Shown one piece after another: positions 15,701-22,658 of a stretch of DNA of 22,789 nt. Origin of the DNA: JADJVL01 sp039812765 (lineage in GTDB: Bacteria; Acidobacteriota; Holophagae; Holophagales; Holophagaceae); contig JBDIBF010000048.1 of assembly GCA_039812765.1 (NCBI GenBank), positions 1 to 22,789 on the forward strand, given 5' to 3'. Under the pieces are notes generated by a model, which saw only the letters and a list, made by a program, of their open reading frames with translations, did not search any database and was not told where the DNA came from. Numbering within the stretch: the stretch's first letter is position 1; each line of letters starts with the position of its first letter. The position numbers and the translations under genes were made by a program.

Positions 15701-15794
15701 AGGCGCCGTGGATGTGCCCAACGCTAACTTCGGCAACATTGCGGCCTACCAGACCGCCCGCCGGATCCGTCTGGGCCTGAAGTACCAGTTCTGA
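12741..15794 (+). CDS. Oar-like TonB-dependent outer-membrane receptor, copy 2
   Basis: The product has 1017 residues and the same architecture as its neighbours: signal peptide (about 1-24, cleavage after VFA), carboxypeptidase-regulatory-like domain (about 29-109; AINVTVTDPSGAPVAGARVA), TonB-box-like VVEVVATA (116-123), plug (ITNLPLGRAFSSVVNLAPGV at about 142-161, and YVIDGVNTTG) and a long beta-barrel ending in Phe. The barrel has the usual LSITWDPAGNGKNKVYAFYG block and a C-terminal FRADIFNLWN strand. AGGAG precedes the ATG. Sequence similarity to copies 1 and 3 is obvious in the first 250 residues and much lower in the barrel and loops, so the three probably bind different ligands. Substrate is unknown; oligopeptides or glycans are guesses. 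A strong terminator follows. Confidence 0.92.
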   Translation: MNRHLSRLGFAALAIVAGSPMVFAQDATTGAINVTVTDPSGAPVAGARVAVDGGRGQQTFTTDSKGGIRVSGLIPGQYTISVSAAGFEAASKRTVLVSINTLTPARIQLAKTAGAVVEVVATAAVIDTTNQTTGSTFSSDTITNLPLGRAFSSVVNLAPGVSSSGIDSNNPSVGGSSGLENQYVIDGVNTTGTAYGANGSYSIVYGSLGTGINTDFIAEVQIKSFGMDAEFGGSTGGSIHAVTQTGDNTLRASAFAYFDINSLQAKNKVPPVIDPTQLAPLRFDSTDRTELGFTVSGPIIKDKLFYFVGYNPIRSTTKFTQVEPTLPFYGRQGSSKVETDTYYGKLNWIINPSHSLELSVFGDPGNLPLGPHATRPSTFSSPPSSWEKVEYGGQNWSLKYNGVFFNDFLVEARASQAKNKFRRILDPSTNNHFRVTDAYTGAQLQGAEGPGFVDGSDDKNRQYELKLTKTFGDVELKAGYFKEELDHKGGNIYQGPAGFVDPHTGSTGQPYTSGALVSKRYLVNGDITGVATGQTLPLSRVTPYYRITRARTSPPLIPTKAPWDGYFIQAKYSWNNQLFIKAGLRWDEEKMHGLQEDYKFKGTDAMAPRLSITWDPAGNGKNKVYAFYGKYFEKVPLDLAVRSLSAEVGVSRSDFYAIDSNYSQLSNPIQNGVKVFEINPATGVVGTSTSTHFIGSQGFLTPVLPGTKLPYTTEYVLGWDSTPAEGVSVSNRLIYRSLGRALEDMGIDGGNNLPYYLANPGENSHLIAAEAKKIDPTLGNSQPDAHGNINATWPKPKREYWAYEFEVRKTSAHWNGFLNIRVSRLEGNYEGLFRNDNGQSDPNITSLFDFSQEYLRKYEDPSNPDYHPRGLTGDEAFASGPLPNDRTVIMNGGVTYSWDMGLSLSTLVRFQTGTPLNKFYGLIDYDNTGELAAGGRGSQGRTPNTLNFDLSSQYTWKITPKHRITFRADIFNLWNVHKPTAYDQNYEGAVDVPNANFGNIAAYQTARRIRLGLKYQF

Positions 15795-15795
15795 T

Positions 15796-15811
15796 CCTGA
15801 CGCTCGTCAGG
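15796..15811 (+). other. Small hairpin just after receptor copy 2
   Basis: CCTGAC-GCTC-GTCAGG begins two bases after the stop codon and precedes the main terminator. It may add 3'-end stability. Confidence 0.35.
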
Positions 15812-15821
15812 AAGCCTTGCG

Positions 15822-15850
15822 ACAGGGGGAGCCTCGGCTCCCCCTGTTTT
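15822..15850 (+). terminator. Intrinsic terminator of receptor copy 2
   Basis: ACAGGGGGAGCC and GGCTCCCCCTGT are perfect complements around TC (effectively an 11-base stem closing a CTCG loop), followed by TTT. Confidence 0.88.
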
Positions 15851-15852
15851 AT

Positions 15853-16043
15853 GTCGCGGGTGGGTGTGGGGCCCGTCCCGGGCCGGCGATCGACGTGGGA
15901 CCCCCGCGTCTAAGGGTCGGCTGAGGCGCCTCGGGCCAGGAGTGCCGTGGTTTCGTCGCTTCGGACGCCGTGGAGGCCCGGACGGCCATGGCATTCTGGC
16001 GACGAAAGGGAGCCTGTCGAATCCGGGAACCTTTCACTTGACC
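15853..16043. other. Upstream intergenic region of receptor copy 3, no gene seen
   Basis: About 190 bases between the terminator of copy 2 and the candidate promoter of copy 3. An in-frame extension of receptor copy 3 runs through part of it from an ATG at 15947. That extension has no ribosome-binding site of note and would hide the signal peptide, so it is not taken as coding. I see no other clear signal here. Confidence 0.6.
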
Positions 16044-16072
16044 TTGACACTGCGGTTCGCCTGTCGTTACCT
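16044..16072 (+). promoter_or_regulatory. Candidate promoter of receptor copy 3
   Basis: A perfect TTGACA (-35), a 17-base spacer and TTACCT (-10), followed by G. It aligns with the element before receptor copy 2. Transcription would start near 16079, so the leader would contain the intrinsic terminator at 16100-16140. Confidence 0.45.
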
Positions 16073-16099
16073 GGAGGTGACTCATCGCTCTTCCATAAC

Positions 16100-16140
16100 C
16101 AGGGGTTCCTCTCCGGCCAGGGTGGGACCCCTGTTTTTTT
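16100..16140 (+). terminator. Intrinsic terminator within the leader of receptor copy 3 (possible attenuator)
   Basis: CAGGGGTTCC (16100-16109) pairs with GGGACCCCTG (16124-16133) over ten bases with one G-T pair, followed by seven Ts (16134-16140). It lies downstream of the candidate promoter and 31 bases before the start codon, where it would stop most transcripts before the gene. I do not see a clear alternative antiterminator stem within the predicted leader. Confidence 0.7.
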
Positions 16141-16145
16141 CCTAC

Positions 16146-16166
16146 GGGCCTCGGCCCTTCTTGGAG
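16146..16166 (+). promoter_or_regulatory. Leader hairpin next to the ribosome-binding site of receptor copy 3
   Basis: GGGCC-TC-GGCCC is followed directly by TTCTTGGAG, in which GGAG is the ribosome-binding site. It has the same layout as the hairpin before receptor copy 2. Confidence 0.35.
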
Positions 16167-16171
16167 ACTCT

Positions 16172-18910
16172 ATGCGCACTCGACTCATGCAACTCGGCCG
16201 TGTCGCCCTGGTCCTGGCCATGGGGACGCCGGCCCTCCTGGCGGACGGGGCCCAGACGGGCACGATCGCCGGGACCGTCAAAGATGCGTCCGGGAAGGCC
16301 ATCTCCGGCGTCAACCTCCGGATCGAAGGGGCGAACCTCCAGGGGGCCAGGACGGCCCGCAGCGGATCGAACGGCGAGTTCCGGTTGCTGCTGGTCCCTC
16401 CCGGCGACTATACGCTCACCGCCTCTGCGGACGGCTTCCAGTCCGTCAAGGTCAGCGTGAGCGTGTCGATCAACCAGGCCACCCGCGTGAACATCCCGCT
16501 CTCGGCCATCGGTAAGGCAGAGATCGTGGTCGAGTCCACGGTCTCCTCCATCGACACCTCCACGGTCACCACCCAGGCGAACGTCGCAAAAGACGTCGTC
16601 GACCGCCTGCCGGTCGGCCGCACCTACCAGGGCATGATGCTGCTCTCCCCTGGCGTCAGCGGTGGAGCGAATCCAAACGTGCTGGGAGGCCAGTCCTCCG
16701 AGAACATCTACCTGGTGGACGGCGTGGATACCACCGACCCGACCACCGGAACCTTCGGCCTGAACCTCGCCCAGGACAGCATCGAGGAGGTCCAGATCCT
16801 CACCACCGGGATCAGCGCCGAATTCGGCCGCTTCAACGGCGCCGTGGCGAACGTGGTCACAAAGTCCGGCACCAACACGTTCGAGGGTCACCTCCGGGCG
16901 GACTTCTCCAATGTGTCCTGGAATGCCCTGGCCCCCATGGGCACCAAGCAGGACAGCAACCTGGTCAAGACCTACTACGCCACCGTGGGCGGCCCGATCC
17001 TCAAGGACAGGCTGTGGTACTTCATCTCGGTCCAGAAGGTGAAGACGAGCGCGACCCAGACCACCACCGGCCCCCTCGGCGGAGGCGGACTGCAGTTCGA
17101 CCGCGTCTTCGAGTCGGATCCGCTCTACTACAGCGCCAAGCTGACCTGGGCCATCAACCCCAACCACACCCTGATTTTCCAGCGCACGGGCGATCCCGCG
17201 AAGATCAACCGCGTCCTGTATGGCACCACCACCTTCCTGGACACCACCACCTACCAGACCCAGGGCGGCGATTTCACCCAGCTCTCCTACCGCGGCATCC
17301 TTTCCCCCAACCTCACCCTCGAGGGCAAGGTGGCGATGCAGCAGAGCGAGATCACGGTGAAGGGCAACGGCGGCGACAAGGTCATCTTCTACGACCAGAC
17401 GGATGCCGCCGGACGGCAGTACGAGAACGGCCCCTTCGAGGGCTACGTCAAGCGGCCTCGCACCCAGGCCAATTTCTCCGTGAGCTGGTATCCGGAGTGG
17501 ATGGGGTCCCATGAGATCCGCAGTGGCGTGGACTATCAGGAGACCAAGAGCAAGAACAAGTTCGGCGCGATCTCCAACCGCGAAGTCTACTTCGATGGTT
17601 TCGTGGACGGCAGCGCTGTCAACGGCCTGGACTATGACATGGTTCCCGGCTCGAGCTTCCTCGCGCAGTACACGCCGGCCGTGGAGAACACGTCCAAGCA
17701 GAAGTACACGGCCTTCTACTTCAACGATCACTGGAAGATCAACACCCATTGGACCGTGAACCTGGGCGTCCGCCTCGAGAAGGTCAAGGGTGACAACGAT
17801 ATCGGCGAGACGATCTTCGACTACAACACCACGGTGCCCCGGCTTGGCGTGACCTACGACCCGAAGGGCGACAGCAGCGAGACATGGAGCCTCACTTACG
17901 GCCGCTACTACCAGAGCCCTTGGCAGGACAGCATCGACGGCCTCAACCGCTTGGCACAGGGCTATTCCTTGTTTGACTACGTGGCCGGGGACCCGCACCT
18001 GCGGACAAGTTTCGCCTCCTCGCCTTTCTACACCTTCTCTCCCGAGTCCGATGGTTCCCTCCAGTACGCTTCGGACCTCAAGGGCAGCTACACCAGCGAG
18101 GTGACCGGCGTCTACAAGCGCCAGTTCTCCGCGCGCACGTCCTTCCAGGCCGTGGGAGTCTACAAGGAGTTCAACAACCAGCTCGACACGCGGGTCTTCT
18201 ATGACCCCGACAGCCACCTCAAGATCACCCGGCTGGAGAACGCCACCAATTCCCGTCGCCACTACGGCGGCTTGCTGCTCTCCATCGATCACCGCGGCGA
18301 CAAGTGGTATTTCTACGGCAACTGGACCATCAGCCGCCTCTACGGCAACATCGATTCCGCCAGCCAGACGTCCTCGTTCAACAACTTCACGACCGGGGCC
18401 TACGCACCCGCCATCAACAACAACAACGCCTCCGGCCTGCTGAGCGCTGACCGCACCCATCTGATCAAAGCCTTCGCGGCCCGCCGTTTCACCTGGGGCA
18501 AGTTCTCCTGGGACAACGGCTTCCGAGGGACCTACACCACGGGCGCGCCCTACAGCCTGGCGGCCGTGCGCAGCGATCCGGCCTCCGGGATTCCGTCCTA
18601 CGTCCTCTCCTCGGACCGCCGCTTCACGGTCTACATGGGCGGCCTGCGCAATCAGGCCCGGTTCTACGACACCTGGTCCGTGGACTACACGGCCACCTTC
18701 ACCTGGGCCTTCACCGAGCGGTACCAGGTCTACCTGCGAGCCGATATCACCAATGTCCTGAACCACCAGGAACAGGGCACGTGGAACACCACCATGTCGG
18801 TGACCTCCGCGGGGGCCTGGACTCCTGGCTCCAACTTCGGCAAGCCGACGGGACCCGGGAATTTCATCACCCCGCGCACCCTGGGCTTCACCCTCGGCGT
18901 CCGCTTCTAG
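16172..18910 (+). CDS. Oar-like TonB-dependent outer-membrane receptor, copy 3
   Basis: The product has 912 residues. A signal peptide (about 1-24, ending ALLA) precedes a carboxypeptidase-regulatory-like domain (about 29-110; GTIAGTVKDASGKAISGVNL), a TonB-box-like AEIVVEST (116-123), a plug (DRLPVGRTYQGMMLLSPGVS and IYLVDGVDTTDP) and a beta-barrel ending in GVRF. The terminal Phe is typical of outer-membrane barrels. It is about 100 residues shorter than the other two copies, mainly in the barrel loops. I chose the ATG with TTGGAG just upstream because it directly gives a signal peptide; an in-frame ATG 75 codons upstream does not. Codon bias is a little looser than in copy 1. Expression may depend on passing the terminator in its leader. 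Confidence 0.91.
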   Translation: MRTRLMQLGRVALVLAMGTPALLADGAQTGTIAGTVKDASGKAISGVNLRIEGANLQGARTARSGSNGEFRLLLVPPGDYTLTASADGFQSVKVSVSVSINQATRVNIPLSAIGKAEIVVESTVSSIDTSTVTTQANVAKDVVDRLPVGRTYQGMMLLSPGVSGGANPNVLGGQSSENIYLVDGVDTTDPTTGTFGLNLAQDSIEEVQILTTGISAEFGRFNGAVANVVTKSGTNTFEGHLRADFSNVSWNALAPMGTKQDSNLVKTYYATVGGPILKDRLWYFISVQKVKTSATQTTTGPLGGGGLQFDRVFESDPLYYSAKLTWAINPNHTLIFQRTGDPAKINRVLYGTTTFLDTTTYQTQGGDFTQLSYRGILSPNLTLEGKVAMQQSEITVKGNGGDKVIFYDQTDAAGRQYENGPFEGYVKRPRTQANFSVSWYPEWMGSHEIRSGVDYQETKSKNKFGAISNREVYFDGFVDGSAVNGLDYDMVPGSSFLAQYTPAVENTSKQKYTAFYFNDHWKINTHWTVNLGVRLEKVKGDNDIGETIFDYNTTVPRLGVTYDPKGDSSETWSLTYGRYYQSPWQDSIDGLNRLAQGYSLFDYVAGDPHLRTSFASSPFYTFSPESDGSLQYASDLKGSYTSEVTGVYKRQFSARTSFQAVGVYKEFNNQLDTRVFYDPDSHLKITRLENATNSRRHYGGLLLSIDHRGDKWYFYGNWTISRLYGNIDSASQTSSFNNFTTGAYAPAINNNNASGLLSADRTHLIKAFAARRFTWGKFSWDNGFRGTYTTGAPYSLAAVRSDPASGIPSYVLSSDRRFTVYMGGLRNQARFYDTWSVDYTATFTWAFTERYQVYLRADITNVLNHQEQGTWNTTMSVTSAGAWTPGSNFGKPTGPGNFITPRTLGFTLGVRF

Positions 18911-18924
18911 CCGCGTCCTCGCAT

Positions 18925-18959
18925 CGCAGAAAACGCCCGGTCTCCGGGCGTTTTCTGCG
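18925..18959. terminator. Bidirectional intrinsic terminator between convergent genes
   Basis: CGCAGAAAACGCCCGG and CCGGGCGTTTTCTGCG form a perfect 16-base stem with a TCT loop. The A-run in one arm and T-run in the other supply a U-tract on either strand. It lies between the end of receptor copy 3 (plus) and the end of the Asp-box protein gene (minus). Confidence 0.9.
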
Positions 18960-18979
18960 TCTAGGGCGGAGGGCCGCGT

Positions 18980-21874
18980 TCAGTCCTCTTCCTTGGCGGC
19001 TTCCAGTTTCACCTTCACCTCGGCCGCGGCGGCGCCGGCCTTGGCCTTCAGGACGTAGTCTCCGGGCCGGACGAAGGGCCGCCGGCCTTCGGGGAGGTCC
19101 TTGAACACGCCGCGGTCCACCAGCAGGTCCCAGTCCACGCGGTTCAGGCCGGCCCGGGCGTCCACCTTCCACTCCCGCTGGAGGGCGCCCTTGGTGTCCT
19201 CCAGGCGCAGGCTCACGGAGCCGGCGGCCTTGGCGTGGAACCAGAGGGGCACGGGTTCCGGCTCGCGGCGGGTCCACCAGGAGGGGCGGTCCTCCTGCCA
19301 CGCCTTCTCCGCCTTGGGGGGCTTCACGTCGAAGAGGTGCAGGTCCTTGGCCCGCACATCCGCGGTCCAGGCGGAGAGGCCGGCCACGTTCGCGGTCCAG
19401 GCGCTGCGGCCGTGGGTGCCCGCCACCAAGGTCTTCGTGCCCTCGTGGAGGGCGAGGTCGTGCACGGGCACGTGGGGCAGGCCCGAGCCGAGCACCTCCC
19501 AGCGCCGGCCGCCGTCCACGCTTGCGAAGGCGCCGAAGTCGGTGCCGACGTAGAGCAGGTCCGGATTGGCGGCATCCTCCCGGATGACGTTCACGTTCTC
19601 GCCAGGGAGGTTGCCCATGATCGGCGTCCAGCTCGTGCCGTAGTCCGTGGAGCGGTAGACCAGGGCCTCCGTCGTGTCGTTGCGGTAGGCGGTGAAGGTG
19701 GCGTAGACGGTGCCCTCGGCGTGGCGGCTGGGCTCCACGCGGCTGACCCAGCGGCCGGAGGGCAGGCCCTTGGCGCATTCCGCCCAGGCGAAGCCGCCGT
19801 CCCGGCTCACCCATACTTTCCCCTCGTCGGTGCCCGCGTAGAGCAGGCCGAAGCGCTTCGGGCTCTCCGCGAGGGCGCTGATCGTCCCGAAGGGCACGTC
19901 GCCGCGCTCGCCGATGAAGGGCTTGCGGCCGGTGCTGAGGTCGCCGCTGATCTCGGTCCAGGTCTCGCCCTTGTCGAGGGAGCGCAGCACCTTCTGGGTG
20001 CCGGTGTAGACGATGTCGGGGCTGTGGGGGCTCGCGACGATGGGCGTCATCCAGTTGAAGCGGTAGGGCGCCTCCTTCAGCTTGTGGGCCGGGCGGATGA
20101 GCTTCCGCTTTCCGCCGTCCAGGCGGGACATGAAGCCGAACTGGCTCTCCAGGTAGACGGTGCTCCCGTCCTTGGGGGCGACCACGAAGCCGCCGTCCCC
20201 GCCGTAGAGCACGCTCCAGGAATCCGCGGCCTGGTCGGGCTTCAATGGTGTCGCAGGGCCACGCTTCACGCCGTTGTCCTGGAGGCCGCCATAAACCCGG
20301 AAGGGCTCGGCCCCGTCCACGGCAATCGTGTAGAACTGGCCCACGGGGAGGTTCTTCACGGCGCGCCAGTGCTCGCCGGCGTCCAGGCTCACGTTGAGGC
20401 CGCCGTCGTTGCCGAGCACCAGGCGCCCCCCGTCCCGGGGATCGATCCACAGGGCGTGGTGGTCGGGATGCACGCTGTCCCAGTTCTCGCCGTTGATGCC
20501 CTGGAACGTCTTCCCTCCGTCGGTGGACTTCAGGGCGGGGAACCCGAGGAGGTAGACCACGCGGTCGTCCGCGGGGTCCACGCGGACCTGGCCGAAGTAG
20601 TAGCCGTAGCTGTTGTAGACGGAGTCGAGGCGGCCCGCGTGGGTGCGGGCCCAGGTGGCGCCGCCGTCGGAGGAGGCGTAGACCTCGGCGCCCACGATGT
20701 CGGCGCCCGAGAGGCTGCTGTCGAAGTCCCCGTGGTATTTGGCGAGGTCCTGCACGGTGAGGGCGCCGGACTTCAGGTCCGCCATCACCTTCTCCGCGGT
20801 GATGCTGGGGTGGAAGCCGTTGTCCTTGAGGAAGGCCTTCCAGGCCTTGGCATCCACCTTCAGCGCATCGTCCTTGGACATCCCGGCCAGCTTCTTGAAC
20901 GACAGCTTCTCCTTGTCCTCGTAGGGGTCCACCTCGTCCTTGCCCCGCAGCGCCTGGTTGTCGAGGAAGGCGTAGAGCTTTCTCGGGTCCTGTCGGCTCT
21001 GGGCGAGTCCGTAGCGGCCCACGCCGTCCCCGGAGGGCAGGCCGGACGAGAGCCGCGTCCAGGTGCGGCCGCCGTCGGTGCTCTTGTGGATCCCGCTGCC
21101 GGGGCCGCTCTCCAGGAAGTTCCAGGGCTTGCGGTCCTTCTCCCACAGGGCGGCGTACAGAGTCTCCGGGTCCTTCCAGTCCAGCAGCAGCTCCACGGCG
21201 CCGGTGCGTGGTCCGCCCTTGAGCACCTGGGTCCAGGTGCGGCCGCCGTCGCTGGTCTTGAAGACGCCCCGCTGGCCGCCTTCGGTGTAGAGCGGGCCCT
21301 GGGCCGCGGCATAGAGGACGTCCGGATTGGTGGGATGCACGGCGATGCGCGCGATGCGGTGCGCGTCCGCCAGCCCGGTGGCGCGCCAGGACTTGCCGCC
21401 GTCGTCGCTGCGGAAGAGCCCGGCGCCGGGGTAGGAGCTGCGGCTGGCGTTGGCCTCGCCGGTGCCGACCCAGATTGTCTTCGGCTGCCCGGGTTCCCCC
21501 CAGACCACGGCGACGTCGCCGATGGCGAAGGCCTCCTCGTGGTCGAAGAGGCTCTCCCAGGTGGCGCCCTCGGTGCGGGTGATCCACAGCCCGCCGGTGG
21601 CGAAGGCCGCGATCCAGACCTCGGGCCGGCGGGGATCCACGGCCAGGGCCACCACGCGTCCGCCCTGGCCCAGGGGCCCGATGCACTTCCAGGGCACCGC
21701 CGAGAGGGTGCCTTCGGCCGCCAGGGCCTTCCGGGCCTGCCAGGCCTTCTCCCGCGCCGCGCCGGCGGGCGTGGACACCAGCGGATGCAGCAGGGCCGCC
21801 TCCTGGGCCTTGGTCATCGGAGCGTCCTGGGCCGCCAGGACGAGGGGGAGGAAGGCCAGCAGGGGCGCGCGCAT
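18980..21874 (-). CDS. Large secreted Asp-box (BNR) / VPS10-sortilin-like beta-propeller protein
   Basis: The product has 964 residues with a short signal peptide (about 1-15, MRAPLLAFLPLVLAA). The body has about eleven Asp-box motifs of the form Ser-x-Asp-x-Gly-x-Thr-Trp, for example SDDGGKSW, TSDGGRTW, STDGGRTW, SSDGGATW, SRDGGFAW and STDYGTSW, which form hairpin turns in beta-propellers of the sialidase/BNR and VPS10-sortilin type. Between the fourth and fifth motifs lies a charged helical insert (about 310-395). The last 110 or so residues look like a separate Ig-type beta-sandwich. Such proteins are often annotated as glycosyl hydrolases, but I see no catalytic residues to support that; protein or glycan binding is equally possible. 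It follows the response regulator gene by 40 bases, and its GAGG ribosome-binding site is close to the ATG. Confidence 0.85.
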   Translation of the reverse strand: MRAPLLAFLPLVLAAQDAPMTKAQEAALLHPLVSTPAGAAREKAWQARKALAAEGTLSAVPWKCIGPLGQGGRVVALAVDPRRPEVWIAAFATGGLWITRTEGATWESLFDHEEAFAIGDVAVVWGEPGQPKTIWVGTGEANASRSSYPGAGLFRSDDGGKSWRATGLADAHRIARIAVHPTNPDVLYAAAQGPLYTEGGQRGVFKTSDGGRTWTQVLKGGPRTGAVELLLDWKDPETLYAALWEKDRKPWNFLESGPGSGIHKSTDGGRTWTRLSSGLPSGDGVGRYGLAQSRQDPRKLYAFLDNQALRGKDEVDPYEDKEKLSFKKLAGMSKDDALKVDAKAWKAFLKDNGFHPSITAEKVMADLKSGALTVQDLAKYHGDFDSSLSGADIVGAEVYASSDGGATWARTHAGRLDSVYNSYGYYFGQVRVDPADDRVVYLLGFPALKSTDGGKTFQGINGENWDSVHPDHHALWIDPRDGGRLVLGNDGGLNVSLDAGEHWRAVKNLPVGQFYTIAVDGAEPFRVYGGLQDNGVKRGPATPLKPDQAADSWSVLYGGDGGFVVAPKDGSTVYLESQFGFMSRLDGGKRKLIRPAHKLKEAPYRFNWMTPIVASPHSPDIVYTGTQKVLRSLDKGETWTEISGDLSTGRKPFIGERGDVPFGTISALAESPKRFGLLYAGTDEGKVWVSRDGGFAWAECAKGLPSGRWVSRVEPSRHAEGTVYATFTAYRNDTTEALVYRSTDYGTSWTPIMGNLPGENVNVIREDAANPDLLYVGTDFGAFASVDGGRRWEVLGSGLPHVPVHDLALHEGTKTLVAGTHGRSAWTANVAGLSAWTADVRAKDLHLFDVKPPKAEKAWQEDRPSWWTRREPEPVPLWFHAKAAGSVSLRLEDTKGALQREWKVDARAGLNRVDWDLLVDRGVFKDLPEGRRPFVRPGDYVLKAKAGAAAAEVKVKLEAAKEED

Positions 21875-21914
21875 GGAAGCCTCGTGAGATGAGGCCAGTG
21901 TAGCCCTGACTCTT

Positions 21915-22658
21915 CTACAGCCCCAGGAGCTCCTTGAGCCGGGGCGTCACACTCCGGCTCACCTCCAGGTCCACGCCTTCGGCCACGCGCACCAGGGCCC
22001 GGCCGCCCTCCAGAGGCTTGAGCCCCAGCACGGCCTCGGGGCGCAGCAGCAGGTGGCGCTGGATGCGCACGAGGCCCGCGCCGGGGAAGGCCTGCTCCAC
22101 CTCCGTGAGGCTGGTCCAGGCGGTGCGGAAGCGCTGGGGCCTGCCGTTGGCGGCGGCGGTGGCCCAGACCATCTCATCCTCCACGTCGAAGTGGGTGGTG
22201 CGCTTGAGGTCGAGGAAGACGTGGCCCTCCCCAGCCTTCACGGGGAAGCGGCTGGAGGCGCCGGGCAGCAGGGCGTGCAGTTCGCCGGCGCCGCGCCGGG
22301 GAACGCGGCCCTCCCGCAGGCGCTCGAGGGCCCGCTGCAGGCGGTCCGCGGCGATGGGCTTGAGGATGTAGTCCACCGCGTGGGTGTCGAAGGCCCGCAC
22401 GGCGTGCTCGCTGAAGGCGGTGACGAAGACCACCGGCAGCGGCGCGGGCAGTTCGGCGACGACCTCCAGGCCCGTGGCGCCGGGCATCTGGATGTCGAGG
22501 AATAGGGCGTCCAGGGCCGGGGCCTCCTTCAGCCATTCCAGCAGCGAGGGGCCGTCCGGCAGCTCCGCCAGCACCTCGCAGCCCGCTTCGCGCAGGAGGC
22601 GGGCGAGGCGCGTGCGCGCCAGCGGCTCGTCATCGGCCAGGGCGACCTTGAGGCTCAT
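21915..22658 (-). CDS. LytTR-family response regulator
   Basis: The product is a 247-residue transcription regulator of the LytR/AlgR type. The receiver domain (about 1-115) has the acidic pair Asp9-Asp10, phosphoacceptor Asp55 in FLDIQMPG, Thr80 and Lys100 in YILKP. The C-terminal part (about 145-247) fits a LytTR DNA-binding domain (VWATAAANGRPQRFRTAW, then VRIQRHLLLRPEAV); such domains bind paired direct repeats about ten bases apart. I chose the ATG that overlaps the kinase stop (ATGA) because it gives the conserved start KVALADDEP. The cognate kinase is the partial gene immediately upstream. Target genes cannot be named; the Asp-box gene just downstream is probably in the same transcript. 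Confidence 0.93.
   Translation of the reverse strand: MSLKVALADDEPLARTRLARLLREAGCEVLAELPDGPSLLEWLKEAPALDALFLDIQMPGATGLEVVAELPAPLPVVFVTAFSEHAVRAFDTHAVDYILKPIAADRLQRALERLREGRVPRRGAGELHALLPGASSRFPVKAGEGHVFLDLKRTTHFDVEDEMVWATAAANGRPQRFRTAWTSLTEVEQAFPGAGLVRIQRHLLLRPEAVLGLKPLEGGRALVRVAEGVDLEVSRSVTPRLKELLGL

Noticed and set aside
15947..16171. In-frame N-terminal extension of receptor copy 3
   Set aside because: It has no good ribosome-binding site, passes through the intrinsic terminator and would place 75 residues before an evident signal peptide.
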